Shown here piece by piece: positions 53,641 to 61,319 of a stretch of DNA of 64,000 nucleotides (its first letter is position 1; every line of letters begins with the position of its first letter). The stretch is taken from assembly GCF_030056655.1 (NCBI RefSeq), contig NZ_JASHIE010000005.1, positions 186,001-250,000 of the forward strand, read 5' to 3'. A program made the position numbers and the translations under genes. Origin of the DNA: Flectobacillus rivi (GTDB taxonomy: Bacteria; Bacteroidota; Bacteroidia; Cytophagales; Spirosomataceae). The notes beneath the pieces are model-generated. The model was not told the DNA's origin. It did no database searches and saw nothing but the letters and a program-made list of their open reading frames with translations.

Positions 53641-54273
53641 ATGGCTTATATCGAACAACGATTACCCGTGTATTATGCCACTTTGCAAAAGGAATACGGC
53701 TTATCCTATACCGATATTCAAGGACTTGACAAAAATAACCGTGTCTATGTACTTGAAATTGCAAAGGCTGACACGATGAAAGATAAAGGGTATTCAACAA
53801 CCCAAATCTTAGACTACTACAAAAAGCAAGGCTATAATGCCACACAGCTTGCAAGCATTGAAAACTACCTAAATACCCGAACCGTAAAAGATACCAACGG
53901 GCAAACAGGACAGTCGAAACTTTATAAAACAGTCGATGACATTCAAAAGGTATCGGGTGCGGTTTTACCAATTGCTGAAAGTCTGGCAAAAATATTCGGG
54001 ATTGGTGGTAATTCGCTAAATAGTCAAATCAATATCCCTAACCTTTCTGACTATAAAGCAGTGTCAACGGACGGATATACTAATTACAAGATTGATACAG
54101 CAACGGGTAAAATTTTAGAAGGTACAGGCGTTGACGTTACACCGCCAAAAGTCAACGTATCCAGTTTACCGTTTGGCTTATCGGTAGAAACATTGGTCTT
54201 AATCGTCCTATTTCTGATAATCGTGTACTTATACTTTAAACCGTCCGAAAAGACCACTAAAGGCAAAAAATAA
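53641..54273 (+). CDS. Late block protein 4, C-terminal anchor
   Basis: 210 residues. A helical N-terminal half (LPVYYATLQKEYGLSYTDIQGL, YSTTQILDYYKKQGYNATQL) contains two similar helix-turn units. A Gly/Ala-rich middle (GAVLPIAESLAKIFGIGG) follows, then a C-terminal span (LVLIVLFLIIVYLYF) with the basic tail KPSEKTTKGKK. No family is recognised. It starts 1 bp after the previous stop. It has the same design as genes 1, 2 and 5 of the block. Confidence 0.75.
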   Translation: MAYIEQRLPVYYATLQKEYGLSYTDIQGLDKNNRVYVLEIAKADTMKDKGYSTTQILDYYKKQGYNATQLASIENYLNTRTVKDTNGQTGQSKLYKTVDDIQKVSGAVLPIAESLAKIFGIGGNSLNSQINIPNLSDYKAVSTDGYTNYKIDTATGKILEGTGVDVTPPKVNVSSLPFGLSVETLVLIVLFLIIVYLYFKPSEKTTKGKK

Positions 54274-54318
54274 ACCTCTTTCAAAACTTTTCAAACTTTT
54301 TAACAACCCACTAATAAA

Positions 54319-54915
54319 ATGGCTTATTCTTCAGATAAAAAAGTCAAAATCTTAATCAATACTGGTGCTCAAAACGGGCAAAACGGATACAGTAATTTGT
54401 TTGTTGGTCAAGATGACGCAGGCAACAGATTTTTCTTACAAGTAGAAAAAAGTGGTGAAAATCGTGTTTGGATGTACAAAACTCGTTCTTGGGCTTCACT
54501 TCATACTTCTACAGGTGATACCAAAATTGACCCTAAAGTAGATTATTCGGGCTTTTTGGATGTGGCACAACCTGACTTTGTGAGCAATGCCGATGGATTA
54601 ATCCCAGACGTAAATATCACTAATGATGCAGGGGGACGCTTAAAGGCATTGACCAACCCATCAGGAAACACACCTGTATTCTCATTGTTCGGTGATGGTA
54701 TCACGACAAACCCATTTGCAAATGGTACTACTGACAGCATTTACACACCTCCTGTAAAAGCTACAGCGTCAGGCATCCTTGCCAGTATTTCGGAGTTTTT
54801 CACACAAAACCCGTTAACCTCTTTGGCTATTGCTGCAGGTATCATTATTGGCGGTGTTTGGCTCTATAACAATATGGATGAAGGGGGTAAGAAGAAAAAG
54901 AAACGTCGTGGCTAG
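54319..54915 (+). CDS. Late block protein 5, candidate major virion protein
   Basis: 198 residues. Residues 1-140 look like a compact beta domain (VKILINTGAQNGQNGYSNLFVGQDDAGNRFFLQVE), then a membrane span (LTSLAIAAGIIIGGVWLYNN) and a strongly basic tail (KKKKKRRG). It has a longer 5' gap than its neighbours and its own terminator hairpin right after the stop, features of a highly expressed gene. It could be a major structural protein with its tail toward the DNA; that is inference. No known capsid fold is recognised. Confidence 0.75.
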   Translation: MAYSSDKKVKILINTGAQNGQNGYSNLFVGQDDAGNRFFLQVEKSGENRVWMYKTRSWASLHTSTGDTKIDPKVDYSGFLDVAQPDFVSNADGLIPDVNITNDAGGRLKALTNPSGNTPVFSLFGDGITTNPFANGTTDSIYTPPVKATASGILASISEFFTQNPLTSLAIAAGIIIGGVWLYNNMDEGGKKKKKRRG

Positions 54916-54926
54916 TAAAAAACTTT

Positions 54927-54952
54927 AGTAGGGGTAAAAGTCCCCTACTTTT
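54927..54952 (+). terminator. Hairpin after late protein 5
   Basis: AGTAGGGG and CCCCTACT pair around an A-rich loop, followed by TTT. Perhaps partial termination or mRNA 3' protection inside the late operon. Confidence 0.75.
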
Positions 54953-54980
54953 CAAACAATCACTTATAAAAAGCTGACAA

Positions 54981-55124
54981 ATGGCACGTATCAAAATCAC
55001 TAAGAAAATGACTGCTAAACAAGCAGAAAAGGCAATCAAGCGACTCGATGACGAAGAAAAAAGAGTATCACTTGTTAACAAGGCATACGCTAAAAAGGAG
55101 AAAGTCGAACGCATGAAAAAATAA
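54981..55124 (+). CDS. Tiny highly basic protein (47 residues)
   Basis: ATG at 54981, stop at 55122-55124. The product starts MARIKITKKMTAKQAEKAIK and ends VERMKK; over a third of the residues are Lys or Arg, and it is predicted fully helical. The frame lies between two hairpins (54927-54952 and 55133-55157), in the same direction as the late genes. Small basic virion proteins that condense DNA are known from several phages; that role here is inference. Confidence 0.65.
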   Translation: MARIKITKKMTAKQAEKAIKRLDDEEKRVSLVNKAYAKKEKVERMKK

Positions 55125-55132
55125 GGTTTCAG

Positions 55133-55157
55133 GGCTTAGACTTAAATCTAAGCCCTA
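55133..55157 (+). terminator. Hairpin after the basic protein gene
   Basis: GGGCTTAGA and TCTAAGCCC form a 9-bp stem with a 6-nt loop. There is no T run, so it is more likely an mRNA-stabilising or attenuating structure than a full terminator. Confidence 0.5.
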
Positions 55158-55177
55158 AACCATAAAGCTCTAAAATC

Positions 55178-55693
55178 ATGGAAAAAGACTTTGAAAGATT
55201 AGAGAGATTGTTGAGGAGTTCAAAGGCTACTATTTGGCGTATAGAAAACAACTCAGGCGTAAAAAAAGGTAGCTACGAAGGAGAAACAACGGAAGACGCT
55301 ATTCAAGCACTTAGAGACCGTTACAATGACCTTTCAGCAGGTAATTACGTACTCAAATATCGTAAAGCCTCAACAAACGAAAAGGGACAGGATTCTGAAA
55401 ACTTTGTTGTTCCTCGTAGCGGTAAAGAATCTAGTAACTATCAATCATCAAACAACATGGGAGACTCTCTACAAACCTTACTGCAAATTGTACAACAACA
55501 GGCAGAAATGAAGGTTGAAATGCAGTACATGAGAAAAGAGTTAGACCAACTCAAACAGGAGGTAAAAGCCATTTATGATGACCTAACCGACGACGACCCC
55601 GAAAATGACAAATCTGCTTTAGATAGGCTCTCAGAAATAGCCGATAAAGTACCCAAAATTGCCAATACTGTTAAGTCATTCAAAGACTTATAA
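55178..55693 (+). CDS. Late block coiled-coil protein
   Basis: 171 residues. An N-terminal 65-residue unit (ATIWRIENNSGVKKGSYEGETTEDAIQALRDRYNDL) is followed by a polar linker and a C-terminal coiled coil (LLQIVQQQAEMKVEMQYMRKELDQLKQEVKAIYDDL), then an acidic stretch (DDDPENDKSAL). No membrane span and no known family. It could be a scaffold or adaptor of virion assembly. Confidence 0.72.
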   Translation: MEKDFERLERLLRSSKATIWRIENNSGVKKGSYEGETTEDAIQALRDRYNDLSAGNYVLKYRKASTNEKGQDSENFVVPRSGKESSNYQSSNNMGDSLQTLLQIVQQQAEMKVEMQYMRKELDQLKQEVKAIYDDLTDDDPENDKSALDRLSEIADKVPKIANTVKSFKDL

Positions 55694-55728
55694 AAGCTAA
55701 ACAAGGAATCTTAAAACTGTAAAATAAC

Positions 55729-56019
55729 ATGGAAACTGCAAACACTAAAAACCCTAAAGATATTGTATTTGAATTTGCTGATATGCTATCAAAAGCATTA
55801 GGCACAAACGAAGAACCCAACATTGAAAAAGCTTGTGTAGTACTAATGCACATGACCGAATTAGGGCACAAAAACCCTGCATTTATCCGTAAAGTGTTTT
55901 CAGATAAGTTTATGTCTGAAATCGCTGATTTAGTGCCAAAATTCCAACGTGGCGAACTGGGAATGTTTGATTTAATCCCAATCGGCACTAGACTCAAAAA
56001 AGTGTTTGAAGATGCTTGA
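55729..56019 (+). CDS. Late block small helical protein
   Basis: 96 residues, soluble, helical (DIVFEFADMLSKALGTNEEPNIEKACVVL) with a Pro/Gly-poor C-terminal half (MFDLIPIGTRLKKVFEDA). No family is recognised. It overlaps the next gene by 14 bp, so the two are translated together. Confidence 0.68.
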   Translation: METANTKNPKDIVFEFADMLSKALGTNEEPNIEKACVVLMHMTELGHKNPAFIRKVFSDKFMSEIADLVPKFQRGELGMFDLIPIGTRLKKVFEDA

Positions 56020-56662
56020 TAACGAAAACCAATACCTAACCACAAAGCCCAACTATACGGTAATTATCGTGCTTGGGCTTCTTCTCTTATACTTATTAAT
56101 CAAAGACGAACTGGCACAGAGCGCACAGATTAACAATGAGAATAAAATCATTGAAGACCCTAATTATAATCTAGCCTCTCAACTTCGTTCAGCGTTCAAT
56201 ATTTCACTTATTTCTGATTGGATTACCACCTATGACGAAGATATGATTTTTGACGTAGCAGGTAAAATTACAGACTGGCAAGGGGTACAACAAGCCTATT
56301 ACAAACTGTACTCTGAAACCCTAATTTCAAGGCTTGGAAAAGTATTCAAAGACTCCCCTCAAAAGTTGAATCTATTCTACTCAAAGGTATCAGGAACAAA
56401 GAATACTAATCCATTAATCCCTAAAGGTGGAAACCTGAAATTGGGGGCACAAACGACCTCAATAAACCCAACTACAGCCTTTGACCTTGAAGATTCAAGG
56501 ATTGTACTTAGGACTTATTCAGCAGGTAAAGAAGTAGGTAAATATCTTGGAGACTTCAATAAGCAAATCAAGGGCATAACGTATGCTGTTATCGAAATCC
56601 CATGGTATGTAGTACTTACCAAAAAGGCACTTGTAGTTAAAAACGACCTAATCACATATTAA
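56006..56662 (+). CDS. Late block protein with N-terminal anchor
   Basis: 218 residues. A membrane span at about 16-32 (YTVIIVLGLLLLYLLI) precedes a soluble domain (FNISLISDWITTYDEDMIFDVAGKITDWQGVQQAYYKLY) and a basic beta-like C-terminus ending VVLTKKALVVKNDLITY. No family is recognised. It adds to the set of single-span proteins in the block. Confidence 0.72.
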   Translation: MKMLDNENQYLTTKPNYTVIIVLGLLLLYLLIKDELAQSAQINNENKIIEDPNYNLASQLRSAFNISLISDWITTYDEDMIFDVAGKITDWQGVQQAYYKLYSETLISRLGKVFKDSPQKLNLFYSKVSGTKNTNPLIPKGGNLKLGAQTTSINPTTAFDLEDSRIVLRTYSAGKEVGKYLGDFNKQIKGITYAVIEIPWYVVLTKKALVVKNDLITY

Positions 56663-56664
56663 TC

Positions 56665-56991
56665 ATGACAAACGATTTTTTAGGCTTTGGGCTAAAACAC
56701 ACTACCGAGTTAGTGACCAAAAACCCACAGGAAGTATCTAGCCACTGTATGGCTATTGATTTCGAAAATACAGGGGATAATACGGCATATATCGCAATCA
56801 AAGGCGGGGATGAGAATGTAAAATATACCCTTGCCAAAGGTGATGCCGTTTCTTTCCCTCCCAACGGTTCTACCAATCCAGTTTTGCGTGTAGAAGATAC
56901 TTTTGTTATCACCTTCCAAGTAGGTGCAGGACAAAGTAAAGTACAGGTTACAAAAGGTTATGCAACTCCAAAAGTATTATCATTCCCATGA
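56665..56991 (+). CDS. Late block small beta protein
   Basis: 108 residues, almost wholly beta in appearance: CMAIDFENTGDNTAYIAIKGG, KYTLAKGDAVSFPPNG and DTFVITFQVGAGQSKVQVTKG. The size and strand pattern fit a small jelly-roll-like domain, as in vertex or decoration proteins, but no family is recognised. It overlaps the spike gene by 4 bp (ATGA). Confidence 0.68.
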   Translation: MTNDFLGFGLKHTTELVTKNPQEVSSHCMAIDFENTGDNTAYIAIKGGDENVKYTLAKGDAVSFPPNGSTNPVLRVEDTFVITFQVGAGQSKVQVTKGYATPKVLSFP

Positions 56992-58637
56992 TTAGAAAAC
57001 GAATCAATATTCAAACACAAATTGATGCAGTTAATCAAGCGGCTGCACAAGCACTACAATCTGCACAAAGTGCCGTTTCTGTATCTCAAGGACAAACAAC
57101 AACTAGACCAAAAGGTAGACCAATTTTTTTAGTTGATTTTGCTAATAGCAGATTTTTAGACCCTCGTTTCACTTTTCTAAGGAACTCCGTAGGTACTTAT
57201 GTAGACCGTTTTGGGAGTATCAAAACTGCTCAAATTAATAAGCCTCGTTTTGAGCATGACCCAATAACAGGGGAAAGTTTAGGAATATTATACGAACCAT
57301 TAGTGCAGAACCTTTTTACCTATTCAAATAATTTCGCAGATGTAAGCTGGACAAAAGCTGACCATGATATTGACGTTTCAACAGAGGTTAGCCCAGATGG
57401 AACAAATTTCGCAACAAAACTGATTGATAATTCTAATAATACGGAAGGTGTATTAAAGAAGAGTGTAACAATTTTAGCAAACACCAATTACACAGTCTCT
57501 ATTTTTGCGAAAGCAGATACAACAGGTGCAGAGTTCAAAATAGGTGTAAGTAGTAATGGTTCTGGTGCACAGGCAGTTTTTGACTTATTTACAGGTACAA
57601 AAACGTATGGAAATACGTTCGGAACAACATTTACTCATGTAGATTCGAAAATCAAAAAGTATAAAAATGGATGGTATCGATGCTCTCTTACCTATTCTAC
57701 TACTCAAACAAGTGTCAGCCATGGAATATTCCTAAAAAGTGGAATTCACACTGGTAATGGTTCATACTGCCACATTTGGGGCGCTCAACTTGAAAAAGAT
57801 ATTAAAGCTAGTTCCTATTTCGAGAATCAGGCTACTATTCTTACTAGAGAGCAAGATTATATACTTGTCAATGGCACTACATTTCAACAGGTTTTCGGTA
57901 AAATTCAACGTGGTACCATATTCGTATGTGCAAAGACAGGAGAGCCTAATCCAGCCTATGGTATTAATGGTAAATACTGTCTATTCCAAGGACCACTTAC
58001 TACGAATGGTAATAATCGTATTGGAGTACTATATACCACAGATAATCGTACACAAGGGTATATAGTAAAAGATGGTACAACTATATATGAATATCCAACT
58101 ACTATTGCTCCTAATACAGAAGTAAGATTGACCCTTGCTTTCGATACAGGGTTTGCTAGAAGTTTTGTAAATGGAACTGGAAAAACTGTGTCAAATAATG
58201 CAGTAATTCCAAATCTTACTGAATTTCGTATTGGTTCTGATACAAGTCCGTGTACAACAATCAAACAAATAGCATTCTGGAACGAAGTCTTGAGCGATGC
58301 AGAAATGACAGCATTAACAACAGTTGGACTATCTGGAAAAGATGGTAATCAAATTCCATCTGTGAGTGATTTAGGAGGTAATGCCTTTATTAGACCAGAA
58401 TCCATATTGCGTTCAAACTCCCGTCAACACTTCACAATAGACGGAACAGGTGCAAGCATCACCAGAAACATTCGTTTCAATTTCGATTTTGATTTTGAAA
58501 TTGTAGATTCCAGTGGTTGCGCTATTACCTCCCAACCGTCTGCATCGTGTTTGGCAAACACTGATAACGCTTTAGTTTTTAGTGCGCCACTGGTTAAAAG
58601 CCTAACCTATGCAGTGACTCCAAAATTTGAGTATTAA
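56988..58637 (+). CDS. Spike/receptor-binding protein with phage fibre and LamG-like domains
   Basis: 549 residues. A helical start (INIQTQIDAVNQAAAQALQS) leads into the phage fibre/spike signature NSVGTYVDRFGSIKTAQIN, then FEHDPITGESLGILYEP and NLFTYSNNF. A carbohydrate-binding-like domain follows (about 115-275, ending HIWGAQLEKDIKASSYF), then a LamG/concanavalin-like domain (about 295-440, with GTIFVCAKTGE and IKQIAFWNEVLSDAEM). The last 80 residues look like a separate tip. This is the longest virion gene of the element and its best phage marker. Confidence 0.82.
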   Translation: MIRKRINIQTQIDAVNQAAAQALQSAQSAVSVSQGQTTTRPKGRPIFLVDFANSRFLDPRFTFLRNSVGTYVDRFGSIKTAQINKPRFEHDPITGESLGILYEPLVQNLFTYSNNFADVSWTKADHDIDVSTEVSPDGTNFATKLIDNSNNTEGVLKKSVTILANTNYTVSIFAKADTTGAEFKIGVSSNGSGAQAVFDLFTGTKTYGNTFGTTFTHVDSKIKKYKNGWYRCSLTYSTTQTSVSHGIFLKSGIHTGNGSYCHIWGAQLEKDIKASSYFENQATILTREQDYILVNGTTFQQVFGKIQRGTIFVCAKTGEPNPAYGINGKYCLFQGPLTTNGNNRIGVLYTTDNRTQGYIVKDGTTIYEYPTTIAPNTEVRLTLAFDTGFARSFVNGTGKTVSNNAVIPNLTEFRIGSDTSPCTTIKQIAFWNEVLSDAEMTALTTVGLSGKDGNQIPSVSDLGGNAFIRPESILRSNSRQHFTIDGTGASITRNIRFNFDFDFEIVDSSGCAITSQPSASCLANTDNALVFSAPLVKSLTYAVTPKFEY

Positions 58638-58657
58638 CCCTAACCGCCAACAAAACA

Positions 58658-59044
58658 ATGAAGAAGGCTTTAATTACCACTAAATACCCTGTAACGGTTA
58701 TTCCTACACAAATGCGTTTTGGTTTAACCCGTGATATGTTCGAATTGGAAGGACAAAAACTTTGTGAAATCTCATACGAAATTTTAGCAGATAAGTACCT
58801 AAAAACAGTCGAAGTGCCCGACGAAGTAGGAAACCGTACTGAAGAAATTGAATTAGATTTTGCAACACCTGTTTTGTATCATTCAGACCGCAAAATCATT
58901 CCTTATTCAATGTATCTGCTTATTGAGCAATACAGAATTAGTAATGAACCCGAACTACTTCAGCAAATCAATACTGCTCTGGGTTCATTCCAGTTCGAAG
59001 GCTCTTTGTCTGGTTTCTCCCTTCAGGTATCAGATATTGCCTAG
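58658..59044 (+). CDS. Late block protein following the spike
   Basis: 128 residues, soluble, mixed alpha/beta (VTVIPTQMRFGLTRDMFELEGQKL, PVLYHSDRKIIPYSMYLLIEQY). No family is recognised. Its place directly after the spike gene suggests a chaperone or attachment role, which is inference. Confidence 0.68.
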   Translation: MKKALITTKYPVTVIPTQMRFGLTRDMFELEGQKLCEISYEILADKYLKTVEVPDEVGNRTEEIELDFATPVLYHSDRKIIPYSMYLLIEQYRISNEPELLQQINTALGSFQFEGSLSGFSLQVSDIA

Positions 59045-59046
59045 TC

Positions 59047-59427
59047 ATGAATGACATTGTTGTACGATACCTTGAAAACGTAGAGAAATCAGACCTTTGG
59101 AAGCTCGAAAAACCTGTACGTTTCAAGGTATCGCAATACGGAACAATCATTATACCACAAGGTTATATCACAGATTTTGCAAGTTCACCGCAAATACTTT
59201 GGTGGTTTGTTCCGCCTATTGGAAAGTACAACCGAGCAACACTTTTGCATGACTTCCTTTATGAAAACAGAATACTAGGGTTTAATTACTCAAACAGGGA
59301 AGCCCGAAAAATAGCCGATGACACTTTTCTATTAATAGCCAATCAGACAGACCCTAAAGCTAAAATCAAGCACTATATCATGTATCTAGCTTTAAGACTC
59401 TTTGGTGGCTTCAGGTGGATTAAATAA
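59047..59427 (+). CDS. DUF1353 family phage protein
   Basis: 126 residues. The DUF1353 pattern is clear: VRFKVSQYGTIIIPQGYITDFASSP, then PPIGKYNRATLLHDFLYEN. The family occurs mostly in phages and prophages, and the Asp and His residues in TDFAS and LLHDFLY suggest an unproven peptidase or hydrolase role. It starts 2 bp after the previous stop, and the lysozyme gene starts 7 bp after its own stop. Confidence 0.82.
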   Translation: MNDIVVRYLENVEKSDLWKLEKPVRFKVSQYGTIIIPQGYITDFASSPQILWWFVPPIGKYNRATLLHDFLYENRILGFNYSNREARKIADDTFLLIANQTDPKAKIKHYIMYLALRLFGGFRWIK

Positions 59428-59434
59428 CCTTGTT

Positions 59435-59926
59435 ATGAATCAAAAAATCATTGTGATTGTGCTAGTACTCTTAATCCTGTACTACACAGTTTTTAAAAGC
59501 AACGCAAACGACCTACCAACCACTATGCAACCTATCGACACAACAGTAAGAGGGCAACGGAACAAAAACCCTCTGAACATCAAAAAGGGAGGCTCAACCG
59601 ACTGGCAAGGAACAGTCGGATACGACGAACAGGGGCACGCCATTTTTTCCAGTATCGAATATGGAATCAGAGCTTCACTAAAAGACCTTTCTGGCAAGAT
59701 AAACAGAGGGGTAAACACTATCAATAAAATTGTAAGTGTTTGGGCACAAGCTAATACAGGCAACTATGCCAACTATGTATCTAGCAATTCCAAAATAGAT
59801 AAAAATGCAGTTCTAACCTTTGACAAAGAAACCATGCGAAAAGTAGTGTACTATATGGGAATCTGGGAAAGTAAATACAAGATTTCAAAAGAACAGTACG
59901 ACACCGCTTGGAATATGCTCTCATAA
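59435..59926 (+). CDS. Membrane-anchored P5-type lysozyme/peptidoglycan hydrolase
   Basis: 163 residues from the ATG at 59435 (MNQKIIVIVLVLLILYY); the frame is open to 59402, inside the DUF1353 gene. The N-terminal span acts as signal-anchor. The domain after it has the pattern RGQRNKNPLNIKKGGSTDWQG, then GHAIFSSIEYGIRA and INKIVSVWAQANTGNYANYV. It matches the phage group labelled structural protein P5/lysozyme. It probably degrades peptidoglycan at entry or lysis. The Glu of SIEYG is a candidate catalytic acid. Confidence 0.82.
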   Translation: MNQKIIVIVLVLLILYYTVFKSNANDLPTTMQPIDTTVRGQRNKNPLNIKKGGSTDWQGTVGYDEQGHAIFSSIEYGIRASLKDLSGKINRGVNTINKIVSVWAQANTGNYANYVSSNSKIDKNAVLTFDKETMRKVVYYMGIWESKYKISKEQYDTAWNMLS

Positions 59927-60160
59927 ATGGATATAACCTCTTTCTCTCCACTTCTAAACATAGCCGTTTCATTGTGTTCTGTTATTGGCTTATACATAGC
60001 CCAAAACAATAGAATTATCAAAGCAGAGGCAAAACTAAGCGAGTTAGAATCCCGCTTAAACCGTAAAGATAAGTATGATGATGACCTCAAAAAAAAGGTT
60101 GATGACATACAGCACATTGTAACTGAAGTTGCAACGATTGTTAAGCAGATAAAAACGTGA
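59927..60160 (+). CDS. Small anchor plus coiled-coil protein (holin- or spanin-like)
   Basis: 77 residues. One N-terminal membrane span (LLNIAVSLCSVIGLYIA) is followed by a charged coiled coil (IIKAEAKLSELESRLNRKD, DLKKKVDDIQHIVTEVATIVKQI). This is the shape of an inner-membrane spanin or a haemolysin-XhlA-like lysis protein. It starts right at the lysozyme stop, which supports a lysis role. Confidence 0.7.
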   Translation: MDITSFSPLLNIAVSLCSVIGLYIAQNNRIIKAEAKLSELESRLNRKDKYDDDLKKKVDDIQHIVTEVATIVKQIKT

Positions 60161-60209
60161 ATCTCCTGGTCTTTATGTAGGCAGCTAAATCACAGTAATA
60201 ATTAACAAG

Positions 60210-60467
60210 ATGAGAAATGACAATAGTAAGGAACTCGAAGAACTGAGAAAAGAAATAGAACTCTTAAAGCAAAGAAAAGGGCTGTTTTCTGGACTTGCTG
60301 AAGGTGCTCAAAATACTTTCAAAAGCCCTCTTACCTCTATTGTCTCAGTATTATTTGCCAGTCCTGTAGTTTACAAAGGCATTATCCAAAATGATACAAC
60401 TCTGATTTCTTTAGGGCTTGGTATTGTGTCAAATGGATTACTAACTAATGAAAAAAACCCTCAATAA
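60210..60467 (+). CDS. Holin-like protein
   Basis: 85 residues. A charged helical start (NSKELEELRKEIELLKQRKG) leads to two weakly hydrophobic helices (LTSIVSVLFASPVVYKGI, TLISLGLGIVSNGLL). The size and position in the lysis cassette fit a holin, but the sequence is not diagnostic. Confidence 0.65.
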   Translation: MRNDNSKELEELRKEIELLKQRKGLFSGLAEGAQNTFKSPLTSIVSVLFASPVVYKGIIQNDTTLISLGLGIVSNGLLTNEKNPQ

Positions 60468-60479
60468 ACCCCTAATCAA

Positions 60480-60785
60480 ATGAAATGGTTAAAATCTTTC
60501 TTATTGGTTCTACTCTCTTGTGTGGGACTCTTATTTATGGCTTCAGAAAGTCAAGCAAAAACCAAAACCCAAACGACAATCTATTTATCTGATACCGCAA
60601 AGGTTATTCACGTTCCCGACTGCACTTTTGACACTATCCGACTAGGTGAAAGAACCAAGCTGAAAAACAAAGGCAAACGGTACTACTACACTGACAAAGA
60701 ATGTACAGTTGTAGAAGTAGATAAAAAAGAAAAATCGTGGATCAGCATCGTAGCAAAATTTATACGGAAAGTTCTCAAAGTGTAG
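60480..60785 (+). CDS. Exported basic protein of the lysis cassette
   Basis: 101 residues with a signal peptide (WLKSFLLVLLSCVGLLFMASESQA); the internal SCVG may even act as a lipobox. The mature part is basic (LKNKGKRYYYTDKECTVVEVDKKEKSW), with two cysteines. It could be an outer-membrane spanin counterpart to the gene at 59927. This is the last gene of the rightward block. Confidence 0.66.
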   Translation: MKWLKSFLLVLLSCVGLLFMASESQAKTKTQTTIYLSDTAKVIHVPDCTFDTIRLGERTKLKNKGKRYYYTDKECTVVEVDKKEKSWISIVAKFIRKVLKV

Positions 60786-60818
60786 CAGATTCCTAATCCT
60801 TTTAGCTCCATATAATTA

Positions 60819-60850
60819 AAAACCCCTCTGACTATGTCGGAGGGGTTTTT
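60819..60850. terminator. Bidirectional terminator at the end of the late block
   Basis: AAAAACCCCTC pairs with GAGGGGTTTTT. It separates the rightward late block from the leftward lipoprotein gene. Confidence 0.9.
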
Positions 60851-60857
60851 CTATTGA

Positions 60858-61319
60858 TTACTTCTTATATTTTAATTCTAAACTTTCCAATTCTTTTGCA
60901 AAGTCTGGCAATATATCTGGCATAGCTAACCAAGCATAATTATGATAAACCTTATCTTTAATCATGTTATTCGTAGAATCACTTAGAATAAGTATGAATT
61001 TATTTCTAAAGGTTGTCTTTGAGTGAGGTATAAACTCATAGGAAAGTACAGCCTTTGGCTTTTCTTCAGATATTGTTCTTTGTAATTGCTCTTTAAAATC
61101 CCGTGAACTTTCAACATTAAACGAACGACTTACAAAGTATAAATCTGGAAATCTTACTTGTAAACGCTCAACCCATGATTTTGATTTACGAACATTAATT
61201 TCATTTGAATCTTCTGATTCTTTGCAGAAAAATATAATTTTTGCTTCAGAGTTATAAACAGGCACTTGCTTTTGAACCGTACAGGAAGCAAATAAAAGGC
61301 AGAATAATACTTTTTTCAT
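60858..61319 (-). CDS. Lipoprotein coupled to the integrase gene
   Basis: 153 residues. The signal peptide ends in a lipobox (LLFASC), so the mature protein starts at about Cys13 and sits in a membrane. The rest is alpha/beta (AKIIFFCKESEDSNEI, FKEQLQRTISEEKPKAVLSYEF, KFILILSDSTNN). No family is recognised. Its ATG overlaps the integrase stop (TAATG), so both are expressed in the lysogen. A lysogenic-conversion role such as superinfection exclusion is inference. Confidence 0.75.
   Translation of the reverse strand: MKKVLFCLLFASCTVQKQVPVYNSEAKIIFFCKESEDSNEINVRKSKSWVERLQVRFPDLYFVSRSFNVESSRDFKEQLQRTISEEKPKAVLSYEFIPHSKTTFRNKFILILSDSTNNMIKDKVYHNYAWLAMPDILPDFAKELESLELKYKK

Noticed and set aside
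53126..53989. Leftward open frame of 287 codons inside the late block
   Set aside because: It is antisense to two tightly packed rightward genes whose products have clear membrane spans and folds; its own product shows no domain or sensible codon pattern.
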